Origin: Elysia chlorotica
Taxonomy: Eukaryota; Mollusca; Gastropoda; Plakobranchidae
Reading direction: 5' to 3'
Assembly (NCBI GenBank): GCA_003991915.1
Contig: RQTK01000161.1
Coordinates: 150,870 to 214,869 of the forward strand
DNA: 64,000 nt
Each line of letters begins with the position of its first letter. Within the stretch, counting starts at the first letter, position 1. The notes beneath the pieces are model-generated. The model did not search any database and was not told the origin of the DNA. It saw nothing but the letters and a program-made list of their open reading frames with translations. This document shows, piece after piece, positions 1 through 11,172 of the stretch. The position numbers were made by a program, and so were the translations under genes.

Positions 1-960
1 AATAGTAATAATAATAATAATGATAATAATAATAATAATAATAATAACACATTGATATTATTTAACATTGCTATAGGGGAATAATAGAAAATGTAACGGC
101 CTCAGAGAGAATCAAGGACAAGGCAGAGTGTGGAGTCTTTGAGTAGTTTATAACAGGTGCAGAGGCGTTAAATCCACTTTGATAGGTTAAAAAATATAAC
201 AATAGCGGGCTTGCTAAACTGGGCCTTGTTGGTGGGGTCTGACACAATAGGGGAGTAATAGAACATGTAAAGCCCTCAGAGTGAAGCAGGCACAGGGCAG
301 AGTTTGCACTCTTTGAGTAGTTTATAACATGTGCAGAGGCGTTAAATGCACTTTGATAGGTTAAAAAATATAGCAATCATTTCTGGAACAAGGGATAATC
401 CTTCTTGTTTCAAAATAAAAGGGCAACATAGAGAAGTTTTTCTATGTCTAGAGAGCGCTATCTAAAAACATTATAACAGTGACGTGTGCCTAATCCACCA
501 CCCTGGTTATCTCACAGTATGATTGATATACCTTAAGAGAAAAGCCTTGTTCATGGGGCATACTTGTGTGTGTTTGTGGGGGGGGGGGGGGGGGGGAGTG
601 ATAGAAAATATACCTCAAGGGAAAAGCTTTGTTGATGGGGCCTGACATAAGGGGTGGGTGAATGATAGATGATAGAAAAAATATCCCTTAGGAGAAAAGC
701 TTGTCAGTAGGGCCTGACATAGGGAGAGGGAGGAGGGAATGTTAAACAATGAAATGAAAATATAATCTCAGGAAAGGGGTGGAGGGACACTTCAAGAAGA
801 TATACTTTAAGGGAAAAGCTTTGTTGGTGGGTTTTGAAACTAGTGCTGAGACGGTTAGTCATTGAACAATGATATGAAATAGATAGAACTGATAGGTATT
901 TTCCTCAACCTCACAGTCTTCTATGCTAATAACTATATACATGTAAATGTATATGCTAAC
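1..960. repeat. MYO18 intron with AAT microsatellite and degenerate tandem repeats
   Basis: Starts with an AAT/ATA tract (1-50). A tandem pair follows: 71-205 and 246-380 are about 85-90 percent alike, each with GAGTAGTTTATAACA and GCACTTTGATAGGTTAAA-type sequence. From about 530 to 860 a looser repeat recurs with the core GGGAAAAGCTTTGTTG and GGCCTGACATA. A G-run is at 572-596. No coding sequence seen. Confidence 0.7.
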
Positions 961-1105
961 CTTTGCCAGCCCCAGCGTTGCCGAGATGGTAGATGGCAGC
1001 CAGCACACTCAGGATGGCCTTGACCTCATCAGACAAAAAGCCCAGGTTGTCAAACGCAAGTAGGACCAGGGCCCACGCCTCCGCGGCTCTCTGCTTATCA
1101 TCGGG
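961..1105 (-). CDS. MYO18: MYO18 motor exon (segment ending in IYHLGNAGAGK)
   Basis: A 145-base exon, 48 codons plus one base. It starts after an acceptor ending in TTCCAG (phase 0) and ends at a donor reading AAAG|GTTAGC (phase 1). The peptide begins PDDKQRAAEAWALVLL and ends LAAIYHLGNAGAGK; vertebrate MYO18A has PEEKQKAAQQF and ILAAIYHLGAAGATK at the same place. This is the upper 50 kDa region of the motor downstream of switch I. It is the last exon of the gene visible before the left edge. The segment is alpha-helical in known myosin heads and carries no catalytic residue. Confidence 0.9.
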
Positions 1106-1952
1106 CTGGAAGACACAAAGTCAGACAGGGTCTAGGCTTGGGCTTTCGTGTTAAGTCAACAGTTAGTTAAAAAAAATAGTCAAAGACTGTTTAATTAAGC
1201 TTATTTCAAGATATAAACTCAATTTGTTATTAACAAATCATTTTGGTAAAAAATATCTGGCTGGTTCTCTTTTATATTACATTTATACATATAACCAAAT
1301 ATTGCTGGTACAGTGGAACAAATCATTTTTGATCCGGCTGGGTTTTTTTTTATATTACATTTATACATATAACCAAATATTGCTGGTACAGTGGTCTCTG
1401 TCCAACCCCTTCCCCATCTCTACTTGGCGTTGGGCTGCCCAGACAGGGTTTAGAGTCGGAAAAGGTTTAGGCCTAGGGTTTCGTGTTAAGCGAACAGTTA
1501 GTTGGAAAAACTTTGTCCAAAATTTTTTTTTACTTGTTTTAGCTTATTTCAAGATTTCAACTCAATTGGTTGTTGACAAAACATTTTGATTTAATCTCTT
1601 TTCTTTTTTTTTTTTACACTGATATATTAATGCAAATATGTTTAGTGTGTAGAAACTCACCAGGGCAGAGAAAAGGGCTTATATTGGAGTGAAGGCTTTT
1701 AACAAAGCGATATGTTATTCTCAATTCATTTTATCCTCAATGTCAATTAACCACAAAGAGACGTTTTTCTTGGATTATTTCCTTAACTCTGAAGCCGTGT
1801 CAAAATTAATGTTCAACATTTCCAACATGAAATAATGTCAAATTTAAAACCAATGATAACATTGTGTGTTCAATGCTATGAAGTGTGACTTCCAAATTTT
1901 GAGACAGTCTGCTATGTTATTGGTATAAATATGATGTTAGAGTGACGTTCAC
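1106..1952. repeat. MYO18 intron with two nested duplications
   Basis: 1259-1316 is repeated at 1336-1394 (shared TACATTTATACATATAACCA and TTGCTGGTACAGTGG). Around these, 1121-1247 resembles 1440-1589 (shared TTTCGTGTTAAG, AACAGTTAGTT, GCTTATTTCAAGAT). The rest, 1590-1952, shows nothing recognisable. Confidence 0.7.
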
Positions 1953-2013
1953 CTTTTGTGGGGGTACCATGAACAAGTTGGTCTCACTCATAGTCTGCAG
2001 CTGCAGCTCATTC
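1953..2013 (-). CDS. MYO18: MYO18 motor exon (short, 61 bases)
   Basis: A small exon with acceptor TTGCAG and donor AAG|GTGAAC. It completes an Arg codon split across the previous intron and then reads NELQLQTMSETNLFMVPPQK. Vertebrate MYO18A has [21 protein letters not shown] here, so length and position agree. It joins the upstream exon (phase 2) to the downstream exon (phase 0) without a frame change. Because it is so short, it was identified only from the phase-consistent splice sites and the match to the family. Confidence 0.87.
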
Positions 2014-2544
2014 CTGCAATAGAACATTCAGAAACATGTATAGAGGGACAGGCAAAAATGTAAATACATGGTCCTTAAATCAAAGATTAAATATTCAAGT
2101 GATATCAAAGACGAATTTAAACTGTTTTGGCCCATGGAGCATTCAAATGGGAAAGAAATTTGCAATAACTGAAAACTGAGTTCTTTAGAATCACAAGTTG
2201 AAATAAGTTCTATTTTACACAAAATCTTTAGAAAGCTACCTAACTTTATTAGAAACTTCCCAACAAAATATGAAAACAAAAACATGAGATAGAATACTAT
2301 TGAAAATCAATACATGTCTTCATAAACTTTTAATTTAAAAAAAACAAATTTACTTTAAAAATTTGACAAGTACATTTAGAAACAAGCACCAGTATAATTG
2401 GATGCAACCCCAATAATGTTACGCGCATAGAGCACCACCTTTGTGTAGTGGTTATGCGCGATAGAAAAACTATGTATATTATTATTATTATCAACCCCTA
2501 AAAATGATTGAATGTCAGTTGTTAAGTGATTTGGAATCTCGAAC
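2014..2544. other. MYO18 intron without recognised features
   Basis: AT-rich intron; a short ATT run near 2477-2491 only. The inter-exon spacing and splice ends are normal. No repeat family of this window is seen in it. Confidence 0.6.
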
Positions 2545-2645
2545 CTGAGAGCAGAGTCTGCCCCTGCCAGGAGCTGGTAGAAGATGCTGAAGGTCGGCTC
2601 GCCCTCTGGTCTACGCACCAGTCGAGTCTTCTCAAACATCAGAGC
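2545..2645 (-). CDS. MYO18: MYO18 motor exon (TFSIFYQLLAG segment)
   Basis: A 101-base exon, 33 codons plus two bases, with acceptor GCGCCAG and donor CTCAG|GTTCG. It encodes ALMFEKTRLVRRPEGE followed by PTFSIFYQLLAGADSAL. This is the conserved myosin segment in which canonical myosins read LLEKSRVxxQxxGERNFHIFYQLLAG; MYO18A reads [29 protein letters not shown]. The basic RRPEGEP variant in place of the canonical sequence agrees with class XVIII. Reading on past the donor in the same frame soon becomes non-homologous, which supports the splice site. Confidence 0.92.
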
Positions 2646-2856
2646 CTGGCGCAAACACAGAACATGCAACATGATGTTGTTGTTGTTGTTGTTGTTGAGT
2701 TGGTTTAGGTGAGATATAGTTAGTTAGTTAGTTTGTGATACCGTTGTACATAGTCCACCAGAGAAAATAATACCAGGGTCTCAAAGCAGGATCTCTAGGG
2801 TGGAGTCCTGGCGGGGGGGGATATAGTAAGCTAGTTAGTCAATAATGTTGTTGTGG

Positions 2857-3081
2857 TTGTTGAGTCGGTTTAACGTCCAACATCAGCACTATACAGGCTA
2901 TATTTTGGAAGGACCCCAAGATTGACGTTTGACAATTTTATGTGCTTCCGTACACGAGACAGGGCGGGGATACAATGACTCCTGTGTCAGTCGGTCACAT
3001 TATACTAACACCGACCCAACCAGTAGGGAGTCAGGGCTCGAACACGGACCGTTTGCGTCGGAAGTCGATGTTCTACCCCAC
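2857..3081 (-). mobile_element. tRNA-derived SINE copy (near full length)
   Basis: Minus-oriented copy within an intron of 603 bases. Tail side reads GTCGGTTTAACGTCCAACAT, then the shared body GACAGGGCGGGGATAC and ACCGACCCAACCAGTAGGGA, then the degraded tRNA head with CTCGAACACGGACC (B-box complement). A GTT microsatellite (2672-2697) lies just left. Confidence 0.8.
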
Positions 3082-3248
3082 AACATGAAATAAACTAATT
3101 CATAAACTAAGTAATTGCAGTAAGCTTCTTTACTCTCTTTTACCCAGGGCAAATAACAATATAACTGGCAGATGCCTTTCTCAGATCTTAACTGGATTGG
3201 ACTGGAAGAATCCAAATTTAAAGAAAGTCAAAACTATGGCCAACTCAC

Positions 3249-3391
3249 CTGAACTGAAGCTGACCCGATTTGCCCCGACTGGTCAAAGTCTAGAGTGAAG
3301 ATCTGCGTGAACCGACTTGCATTCACGTTGAGTGATGTGCGGCTGTTGCCGAATGCGTGTAGGAGTGTGTACACGCTGGCTAACTTTTCAA
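3249..3391 (-). CDS. MYO18: MYO18 motor exon containing switch I
   Basis: A 143-base exon, acceptor TCCACAG, donor CAG|GTGAGT. It begins with the last two bases of a split Val codon and reads [18 protein letters not shown], then NVNASRFTQ (about residues 598-606 of the long form), then [17 protein letters not shown]. In conventional myosins switch I is NxNSSRFGK; here the Ser after Asn is Ala and the Gly after Phe is Thr, as vertebrate MYO18A has NGNATRFSQ. These positions bind Mg-nucleotide, so hydrolysis is probably absent or weak, as measured for vertebrate and fly Myo18 heads. The match to the family fixes the reading frame and both ends. Confidence 0.94.
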
Positions 3392-3437
3392 CTGTGGAGA
3401 AGAGAAGAAAAAAAAAAGGAAGAAATGTTTAGTAGAG

Positions 3438-3803
3438 TTGTGGTGAGTTGGTTGCTTAACGTTGAAGGTCATATGCAACATTGTGGTTGGGCCCCAAGAC
3501 TAACGTCTGACAATTTTATATGCTGCCACACATAACACAGTACAGGGAGCTATGGTCTCAGCTGGTCCCATTATATTGACACTGACCCGACTAGTCTTGG
3601 ACAAATTAGGACAATTACATTTTTGAATGATTTTGAATTTTGAAGCGAGATCTCTCCATTGGGAGCTGATCAGAGTATAGTACATGTATATATAGTGACA
3701 CAGGGTCAACCAGAATTTGATGACAAAAATATTTTTAAAGTTTTGAACTGCGGACCTTCCAATTGGGAGACTAACGATCTACCACTTAAGCCAGTTCGCG
3801 CCC
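3438..3803 (-). mobile_element. Diverged SINE body plus separate tRNA-like head
   Basis: 3438-3597 is a diverged minus-oriented SINE body (GGGCCCCAAGACTAACGTCT present). After about 140 bases, 3738-3803 on the minus strand reads like a tRNA 5' part (TGGCTTAAGTGGTAGATCG, then GGTCCGCAGTTC). The two may be one element with an insertion, or two fragments. Confidence 0.55.
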
Positions 3804-3836
3804 CCCTCCCCCTCATTCTCGCTGCATGTGTCTCAC

Positions 3837-4047
3837 CAGAAAGCACGGAGCCCACACTCCCGGCCGCAGCTATGAGGTAGTGCAGCACGTGCTGAGCGTT
3901 GGTGGTCTTGCCGCTGCCACTCTTGCCCAGCAGCAGGAGGGACTGGTCGCGCCTCGAGCTGAGCATGTCGCGGTACAGGACCTGCCCCATGGAGAAGATG
4001 TGCGGGGGCATGTCCTCCTGCTTGCATCCCTTCAGCAGCTGGATGAT
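3837..4047 (-). CDS. MYO18: MYO18 motor exon containing the P-loop
   Basis: A 211-base exon, acceptor TATCTAG, donor TTTCTG|GTGAGA (phase 1). The peptide reads IIQLLKGCKQEDMPPHIFSM, then LYRDMLSSRRDQSLLLL, then GKSGSGKTTNAQHVLHYL. GKSGSGKTT (about residues 547-555) is the Walker A loop; canonical myosins have GESGAGKT, and vertebrate MYO18A has GSSGSGKTT. The Glu of the canonical loop is Lys here. MPPHIFSMG corresponds to the near-universal PPHIFAIAD of myosin heads. The segment binds nucleotide phosphate. The next exon completes a split Val codon, giving SVEKL, the same junction sequence as SVEKW in MYO18A. Confidence 0.96.
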
Positions 4048-4931
4048 CTAGATACAGAGACAATCGGACATTGAATGGAATTGAATTTCTATTCGCCTCC
4101 AAAAAAGGCCTTTGGCCCATTCATCATGAAAAAAAAACATAATAAAAAGGTACTTCCAGACAAAAAGAAATTGGTTTTGACAAGCTATAAGAGTTGATAT
4201 TACAAAATGTAAAAAATGAATACATGCAAAAGTTTATGAAACTAATTTACATTGAGAGACGATAGGGGAAAAGGGAATTTGAGAGGGGATAGAAGAGGAT
4301 GCGATAGGCGACACATAGTAGATGGTTCTTGATCAAAGAACTACAATAATTATGATCGCATTAAACTTGTCATTTTAATTGGCAAAAAGTACCTATTTTT
4401 GCCCAATGCAGGCTATATATTTCACTTTTTAAAAAAATGGTGACTTAAAAACACAATCACACATGTCTTGTAACATCAATATGTAACCAGGAAAGTTTTG
4501 ATCCTAAGGAAGAAACCCTTACCTTCACCCTGATCCTGACCTTAACCCCAACTTGTGCCAGATCCTCATAACCTTGACCTGCTTAAGGACCTTGACCTGG
4601 ACTTCCACCTTCCACTTAACCTTGATACAACACAAATCTGTACTCGTCACTCATGTGGGCAAACTTACCCGGCACACCGTGTTCTCCAACACTTACCCTC
4701 GTCTTTAACCTTCATATCTTTTGACACGATTTTTTAACGGCCTAAACCTTCAGCTTCACCCTGACCTTAACCACCAACGTGACATAAACCCGCAAACACC
4801 GACCATAAACAAAAAAATTAAAAGGAGTCAAATATAGACAAACTGAAAGTCCATGAAACTTCAAATTGCCAATTGACCATTGACTTAATGATCTTTGTCA
4901 TGACCTAGATGGTGACCATGCGGGGCCTCAC
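4048..4931. other. MYO18 intron with C-rich degenerate repeat
   Basis: Mostly unique AT-rich sequence. 4500-4800 is a degenerate repeat built from CCTTGACCT and CCTTAACC units; on the gene-sense strand it reads as many AGGTCA half-sites. No function is shown. Confidence 0.5.
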
Positions 4932-5108
4932 CTTCTCGGCGTAGATGGGCAGCTGCTGCATGGGGTTGACGACCAGGAGTTGCGGCCCGGCGTACGTGTG
5001 CACCAGGTTGCTGGCGAAGCGCTGCCTCAGCGTGTGGAGAGCGCTCGCCTCGTTCAGGTAGCGCAGCGACGCCAGGTCCTCCGCCCGCTCAAACTGAGGG
5101 GGGTTGGC
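4932..5108 (-). CDS. MYO18: MYO18 motor exon (start of head, [18 protein letters not shown])
   Basis: Exactly 59 codons, phase 0 at both ends; acceptor CTCCCAG, donor GAGAAG|GTGAGG. It encodes [40 protein letters not shown] and [19 protein letters not shown]. This is the start of the motor core: DLASL.YLNE and LxxLxxRY..xxIYTYxGxxLLxVNP are the myosin head signature, with HTYAGPxLLVV as in MYO18A. Conventional heads have IYTYSG. GC content is much higher than in the flanking introns. Confidence 0.95.
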
Positions 5109-5244
5109 CTGGGAGAAAAACAGCAGAAAGGTGGCTTAAGTTTGTTTGTCTCGGAACTTCGTTGTATAACATAATTCTCCATTTGTGCAATACTGCTGGT
5201 ACCCTTATCCATAATTAGAATAATCAGTAATTAGGGTCTATTGG

Positions 5245-5690
5245 GTTTAGTTAGTAACTAAGTAGGTAGATAGGTAGGTAAGTAAATAGGACGCTAGGTA
5301 GGTAGTTAGGTTGGTAAAGTAGGTAAGCAAGGTAAGGTAGGTAGGTAGGTAGGTAGGTATGGTAGGTAAAGTAGGCTGGTAGGTATGTTTAGGTAAGGTA
5401 GTTGGGTATGTGGGTAGATATGTAGGTAAGGTATGTAGGTAGGTAGGTAGGGTAGGTAAAGCAATGAGGGAGAGATATAAGGTACGGTAGGGAGGAGGTA
5501 GGGTAGGTAAAGTATGGAAGAAGATGTAAGGTAAGGTAGATAGGTGGGTGAGAAGGTAGATATGTAGGTAAGTTAGGTAATGAGATAGGTAGGTAAGGTG
5601 TGTAATGTGGGTAAGGTAGGTAGGTAAGTAAATAAGTAGGTAAGTAATTAGGTAAATAGGTAAGTAACTAAGTACGTACATAAGTAAGTT
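5245..5690. repeat. Degenerate AGGT tetranucleotide array
   Basis: About 450 bases of imperfect AGGT/GGTA/AAGT repeats filling most of the intron between the exons at 4932-5108 and 5743-5940. Long open frames of Tyr/Leu/Thr here are products of the repeat. Confidence 0.9.
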
Positions 5691-5742
5691 TAAAAAAAAA
5701 CAAAACAAAAAAAACAACCAAGCAGACAGTGATTGCTCTGAC

Positions 5743-5940
5743 CTTCTCGATATCGTCCTCGTCCACCTCAATGACGTCGCCGGACTCGAGGCGGACCCTG
5801 ACGCGGCCCTCTGGCGGCCCCCCGGGGGCGTCGCCCTTGCCCTGCAGGTGGGCCTCCGAGAAGCCGCCCCTGTGGATAAGCCACACCTTCTCGGCCTGAA
5901 GCCACGCCTTCTCCGTCTGGACATCGTCCTCAGTGCGCGC
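5743..5940 (-). CDS. MYO18: MYO18 SH3-like exon; shared acceptor for all N-terminal modules
   Basis: 66 codons, phase 0 at both ends; acceptor CCAACAG, donor GAGAAG|GTCAGA. It encodes ARTEDDVQTEKAWLQAEKVW, LIHRGGFSEAHLQ, then EGRVRVRLESGDVIEVDEDD and IEK. MYO18A has EKVWLVHRDGFS and [23 protein letters not shown] in the same order. This is the SH3-like N-terminal subdomain of the motor, joined to whichever upstream module is used. The nearest upstream coding exon is more than 9 kb away (15387). Both neighbouring introns contain degenerate AGGT tetranucleotide arrays, one ending about 50 bases from the donor. Confidence 0.94.
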
Positions 5941-6059
5941 CTGTTGGAGGGAGGGGGAAAAGAGTTAGGTTAGAACGTGTAGGTACTGGTAATAATTATG
6001 CATAATCTCAGGAAAAACGTTTCGTTCATTGCGTATTTAGTGAGCTTGAAAGTAAACAT

Positions 6060-6385
6060 TTAGGTAGAAAGATAGATAGGTAGGTAGCAAGGGGTAGCAA
6101 GGTAGGTAAGTAGGGAGATAGGTGGGTAGGTAGGTAGGTAGGTAGGCAGGTAGCAAGGTAGGTACATGCATAGATCATAGATATATGTATACATATACAT
6201 GGACCAACCCCATGGTCATCTCAGGAGCTAATAGGAGGGCAAAGGAAAGACAGTTTTCTTGGATAACGCAGGTAGCTTGTAAGTAAACATTAAAGTAGGT
6301 AGGGAGATAGGTAGAATTTAGGAAGGTATGAAGGTAGGTAGGTAGGAAGGTACGTACGTAGGTACGTAGGTAGGTAGTTACTGTT
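6060..6385. repeat. Second AGGT tetranucleotide array
   Basis: Two blocks (6060-6165 and 6293-6381) of AGGT units, separated by a piece that itself is duplicated (CATGCATAGAT..ATATA ending near 6190 and again near 6410). It lies in the intron on the other side of the exon at 5743-5940. Confidence 0.85.
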
Positions 6386-6389
6386 GCAT

Positions 6390-6927
6390 GCATAGATATA
6401 TACCTAGGCGAACCTCATGAGTGATATCTGCACTTAAAGCGTATAGTGTTTCAACCTTCCAAGTTGTGTCCTATTCTCTATGTGAATAATTATGCTAAAT
6501 GCTGATATCTTGGAGTTTGGAAGCACAGTGCCAACAATATGAGCCAAGGGGACACAAGCAACAACAATTACAAATAGCAGCAAAGAAGGCACATACCCAT
6601 CGTTCCCCAATAAAGGGGGCATTGAGGAGACCACCAAGCTGAATAATTATTATAAATGATGATAAACAGAATTTAAATTGTTAGGAAGCAAGAGAATTAG
6701 AGTTCACAATAATAACAGAAAGGCGACGGCGGGCATGATGAAGAGCATAGAGTATACTAAGCAGCTCACGTTCAGCTTTGCAGATAAAACACGGCGAAAT
6801 AATCAAAATTCAGGTAATAATAATTATAACGTGCATTTATATAGCAGCTTTCCCCGTAGTGTTGCTCAAATATATCCTTTAAAACCTTATCCAATCCACC
6901 TGCCCCACGAATTTTGTGGGTGAACAT

Positions 6928-6991
<64 letters not shown>

Positions 6992-8689
6992 GAAGGTAGT
7001 CAGACTCAGTCTGGCAGATATGGAAAACGGGAGTTGAAGGAGGAGGAATAAAAATGGTAAATATTTATCATGATGGCTAGATAGAGAAAGAGAGATTGAA
7101 GAGAAGAATACAAAGAAGGAGATATGGAACAGGGGGTGCTAAAATAAAGAAACAGTCACACAAGCCTAGCCGGCGTAAATCCCAGCATGTGTACAAGGAT
7201 AATGCGTCCCCTGACAACGTCACTGGGAGGCGGAGACCTGCCCAAAGGCTAGTAACATAAACAACCCCTCCCCTTCCCTCCCCCGGCTTGGGCTGATGCT
7301 AACCAACTAGCTCTGCTTCAGGCGCCGCTGTTGCTAAAGGTGCGTTTACACGAGGCAAATATTTCCACATAAATTATAAATATTTTGATGCCCTAGGGAA
7401 AAAACAGTACAATCACACAAAAACAAAACATCATGATGCAAACAGAAAGGATAGGAGGAGAACAAGAATATCCTTAGAATTTGCAACAAAACCTATATCT
7501 GTTTATGAAATCATAATGCTATCCTAGCTGTAAATCGTTTCATGTAAACGCGCCTTTAGTATCCCCTCGCCAGGTGTTTTTTTTCTTTTTTCGGAACGAC
7601 AAGAGGGGGAACCTGTTCACTCACTCACCACAGACTGCCATGGACAAACATTAGCAGTGCGCGCGGTGCTCGAAGCGTTGGTTCGGTTTGCAGAAATTTC
7701 AGATGGGCAGGAAGGAGTGCGTCAACTAGTGTTACGTCTCCTAAGTATGTTTTGAAAGGAAAAAAAAAAACGCCATGTCTTCGCAGTGGACAAACTACAC
7801 TAGTTTTCCTTTGCTTTGTTTTGTTTTTGTGGGGTGAGGGGTATTTTTCTCTGTCGTTCTTCATTAAAGATATTTTAGCTCAAGGCCTGATCGCGACAGC
7901 TCTTACGCGAAGAGCATGCATGAGGATTGAGCTTCTATCCAGATCCAACACCCAGTTTACCTGTTAGTGCCATCGGGGCTGAGTTCCAAAATCGTATGCC
8001 GTTCTTTGTACGGATCGATGGCTACGTTGTACATGCCCACACAAGTTGGGCCTTCAGTCCTTGGCTTGGTACGAATCCGTCACAGCCATATGCTTCTTGT
8101 TTTTGTTTTGTATGCTTGTTTTGTTGTTGTTTGCTTGATTTTTATTTATTTGTTTATTTATTTATTTATTAATTTTAAGGATGCGGGAATCAGGAGCAAA
8201 TGGCTCAGAAGCTTAAAGCGGCCCACAATAGCAAGCCTTGTGCAATTGCTCTATATACATGCACTGCCCAAGTCAGAGAGAGAATGTGTAATCTGAACCG
8301 ACCGATCAAACATACTGAACTCGAGCAATTCGATATGACGGTAGGATAATTACATAAGTACAAGACACGTGCAATTTTGTTTTAAGACTGAGCACTTCAG
8401 TACTGTGGGGTTGAATTCGACCCCTAATTTAGAGGCGATAAATGAATACAAAATTATATGACCGTTACAGTGAATGGCTACCCAGTTTCTTTCAATGGTT
8501 CAAACCATTCTTTGACACTGTAAAGTTTAGATCATAATTCACATGAGTTTGGTTGAAAGATATATTTAAAATTCATAGACAACCATGCTCATTTCTTAAG
8601 AAATTACCTGAACACACAAGTGGTTAATGCACGAAAACATGCAAGCGAGGGATTCGGCAGTATATCAAAAAGAAAACATAACAAGATAA
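6390..8689. other. MYO18 large intron, part 1
   Basis: Contains a perfect GA tract (6931-6989) and otherwise unrecognised sequence. Short open frames do not resemble known proteins. The stretch 7570-7960 and 8130-8180 has T-rich simple sequence. Confidence 0.5.
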
Positions 8690-8691
8690 TC

Positions 8692-8914
8692 AATGTCTGT
8701 CTCTCTGTGTATGTGTCCTTCTCTGTCTGCTTGTCTGTATGCCTCACTCTATCTCTCCCTTTCCCACTCTCTACTCATCTGTCTCTGTCTGTCTGTCTCT
8801 CTGTCTCTCTCTGTCTGTATCTCTCTCTCTCTGTCTATGTCTCTGTCTCTGTCTTTCTCTCTCTCTCTTTCTACCTCTCTCTCTCTCCCACTCTATCTCT
8901 CCCTCTCTCTATCT

Positions 8915-8983
<69 letters not shown>
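8692..8983. repeat. CT-rich microsatellite complex
   Basis: Imperfect TCTG/TCTC repeats grading into a pure CT run (8912-8983). The 239-codon open frame across it is Ser/Leu from the repeat with non-homologous flanks. Confidence 0.9.
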
Positions 8984-8986
<3 letters not shown>

Positions 8987-11170
8987 GCCAGAATAGTCTC
9001 GATGTCCAAGAGTTCCCGCATGCTGCCTCAGATGACCGGTTATTCTTGCCCAGTGCGGACACGCTGACAAACTTTAAGGCTGGTACAACCGCGCGGATTA
9101 ATCCAGACGAAGAGCAGTTAGTTAACAAGGTCAAATCAATCCGCACAAAATTTGTCGATCAGACAATGTCAATCGCGTCTTTGTACTTGGAGATGTGGAA
9201 AGCACCCATCTTACAGTCTTGGATGTTGATATTGTTGTTGCTGCTGCTGCTGCTGTTTTGTTTTAAGAATAACCTTTACATTATTTTGTTTTACTTTTTG
9301 GAAGACATGTGGGACACAAAAACGATGGGTTTGAAGTAGTAAAGGAGGTAAGATTCAAAGCGCTCGCAATGAAAAACTGCACATCTAATTAGATGTTTAC
9401 ATCCCAAAGGGGTTGTTATTGAACGCTAAATCTACTGAATTCATTGCAGTGAACACAATACAATTTATCGCCGGCTTGGAATCACTGCACACTCCAACAC
9501 AATCCTTAGAAATCGTGTCACAAACCTAATATCGATGAACAAACAACAAACAGTTATAATTGTTGTTAATTAGGCTGTGACTAGCATTACTTGAATGCTT
9601 GAAGCATGGGAGGCTAGCAGCTTTTCCGCTTTGCTTGCAATAATTACACATGTATGTATGCTGAATGTGAAATTTAGAAGATGGGACCAACAGATTCAAA
9701 TTAAAATACATAATAAACAAATATCTAAGATGTAATAAATCGAATTCTGTTGAAAATAATGGTACTTCACTTCAGAAAAATACAAAACGTTTTTGTTTTT
9801 GTTTTTTTGTTTGTTTTGTTTTTGTTTTGTTTTTTTTTGCTACTTTACGCTGAACATAGATTGCCTAACCCCTGGAGACTTAGAAACACTTTTAGCACTG
9901 AAGTACTGCCAGTCACTTCGTATTTCTCACGACAGTGGTGTATAACATGACTGTGTTAACACAACTATCTAACTGTAAAAGAGACAAGGAACTACATGGG
10001 CAAATGTATATATATCCATCGCGTTCTACAATTGGAAATCCCCAAAACACACACACACACACACGTAAAAATCACAAATTGCGTTACACTGCCCCGTCCA
10101 TAGAAAGTCAAGAGTCGTTTAAAGATCCACAATTGGGTTGCACAACAAACTAACATAGTTCCCCTGAAATGAACATGCCGCAAAACAACTGACGCAATCA
10201 TTATTTTACTGACTGAAGCACAAATTAATTGAACTAACACACAGGCCGCCCACAACAATCTGTCGCGGCTTAAAAAGCTGTTGACTACTAGATCTATATT
10301 TGAAACGCCCATTAAGTATTAACCTTGATGGTTTCTAACTTCAATTAATTATTGTATATATGGCTTGAGTTACTTCCATGTCTAGAATTATTTACCCACG
10401 CACTTTGCAAGACTATCAGATGCTTCTGGACGGAGCGAGTACAAGTATGTTTCTTCTGAGTTTAATGTCGCTTAAGTCCGCAGAGGCTGAATTCAGATCA
10501 CGTGACTTTGGTAACAGCTGCTACTGGGAGAAAGATGGAACGACAGATAGATACAGAAAGAAAGAAGGAGAGAAAACGATATCGCAAGAGAGTGAGAGAA
10601 ATCATGACCTATCTCCTGGTTTAATGTATCCTTGGTTCCAATGTGGTTAACAGTTAACACATATTTATATGTCATTACTACTTTGATATTGAGTGAGGAC
10701 ACGACATGCTACGTCAGATGCGAGGCGGTAATTTTATACGATTTTAACACATTTGTCCATAACCGTCTTAGAATTACTTAGACCAAGCTTCACTTGAAAA
10801 AATGTGGTTATTAATCTGTATTTAGGGATAAGATCACAAAAAACAAGAAAGCAATTTTCTTGTTAAGTCTTTTTTTCCCCTTGGTCTACTCAAAAGCAAA
10901 GAAAAAATGTCAACCCTGCTCACTTTGAAAGAAAGGTTTATTAACCATCTTTTCTAGCGAAGCCTCTGGTAATTTACGTCGGGGGTGAGCAAGCCGGTTA
11001 ACGCTCACTCCAACTCACAAACTCTCCAGCCACCCCTCCCCACACACACACACACTTATTCCCACCAATGTCTACCTAAGCTGAATGAAGAAAGGCGTGC
11101 TCGCAATAATCTCTGCAAAACATGGGCTCATTCATCTTCCAACTGCTGGTCTAAGCCCGGAAAAAAACAC
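8984..11170. other. MYO18 large intron, part 2
   Basis: No gene or known repeat recognised. Small features: CTG run 9240-9256, T/G-rich 9789-9838, CA run 10047-10064. Confidence 0.5.
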
Positions 11171-11172
11171 CA

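Noticed and set aside
3833-5174. Open frames antisense to or out of frame with the P-loop and head exons
   Set aside because: Shadows caused by the GC-rich exons; the myosin frame is fixed by homology and splice phase.
8986-9220. Possible exon after the CT tract (NSLDVQEFPHAASDDR..)
   Set aside because: A CT tract followed by a CAG-like acceptor is tempting, but the strand is opposite to the gene, no donor or partner exon is visible and the peptide matches nothing I know.
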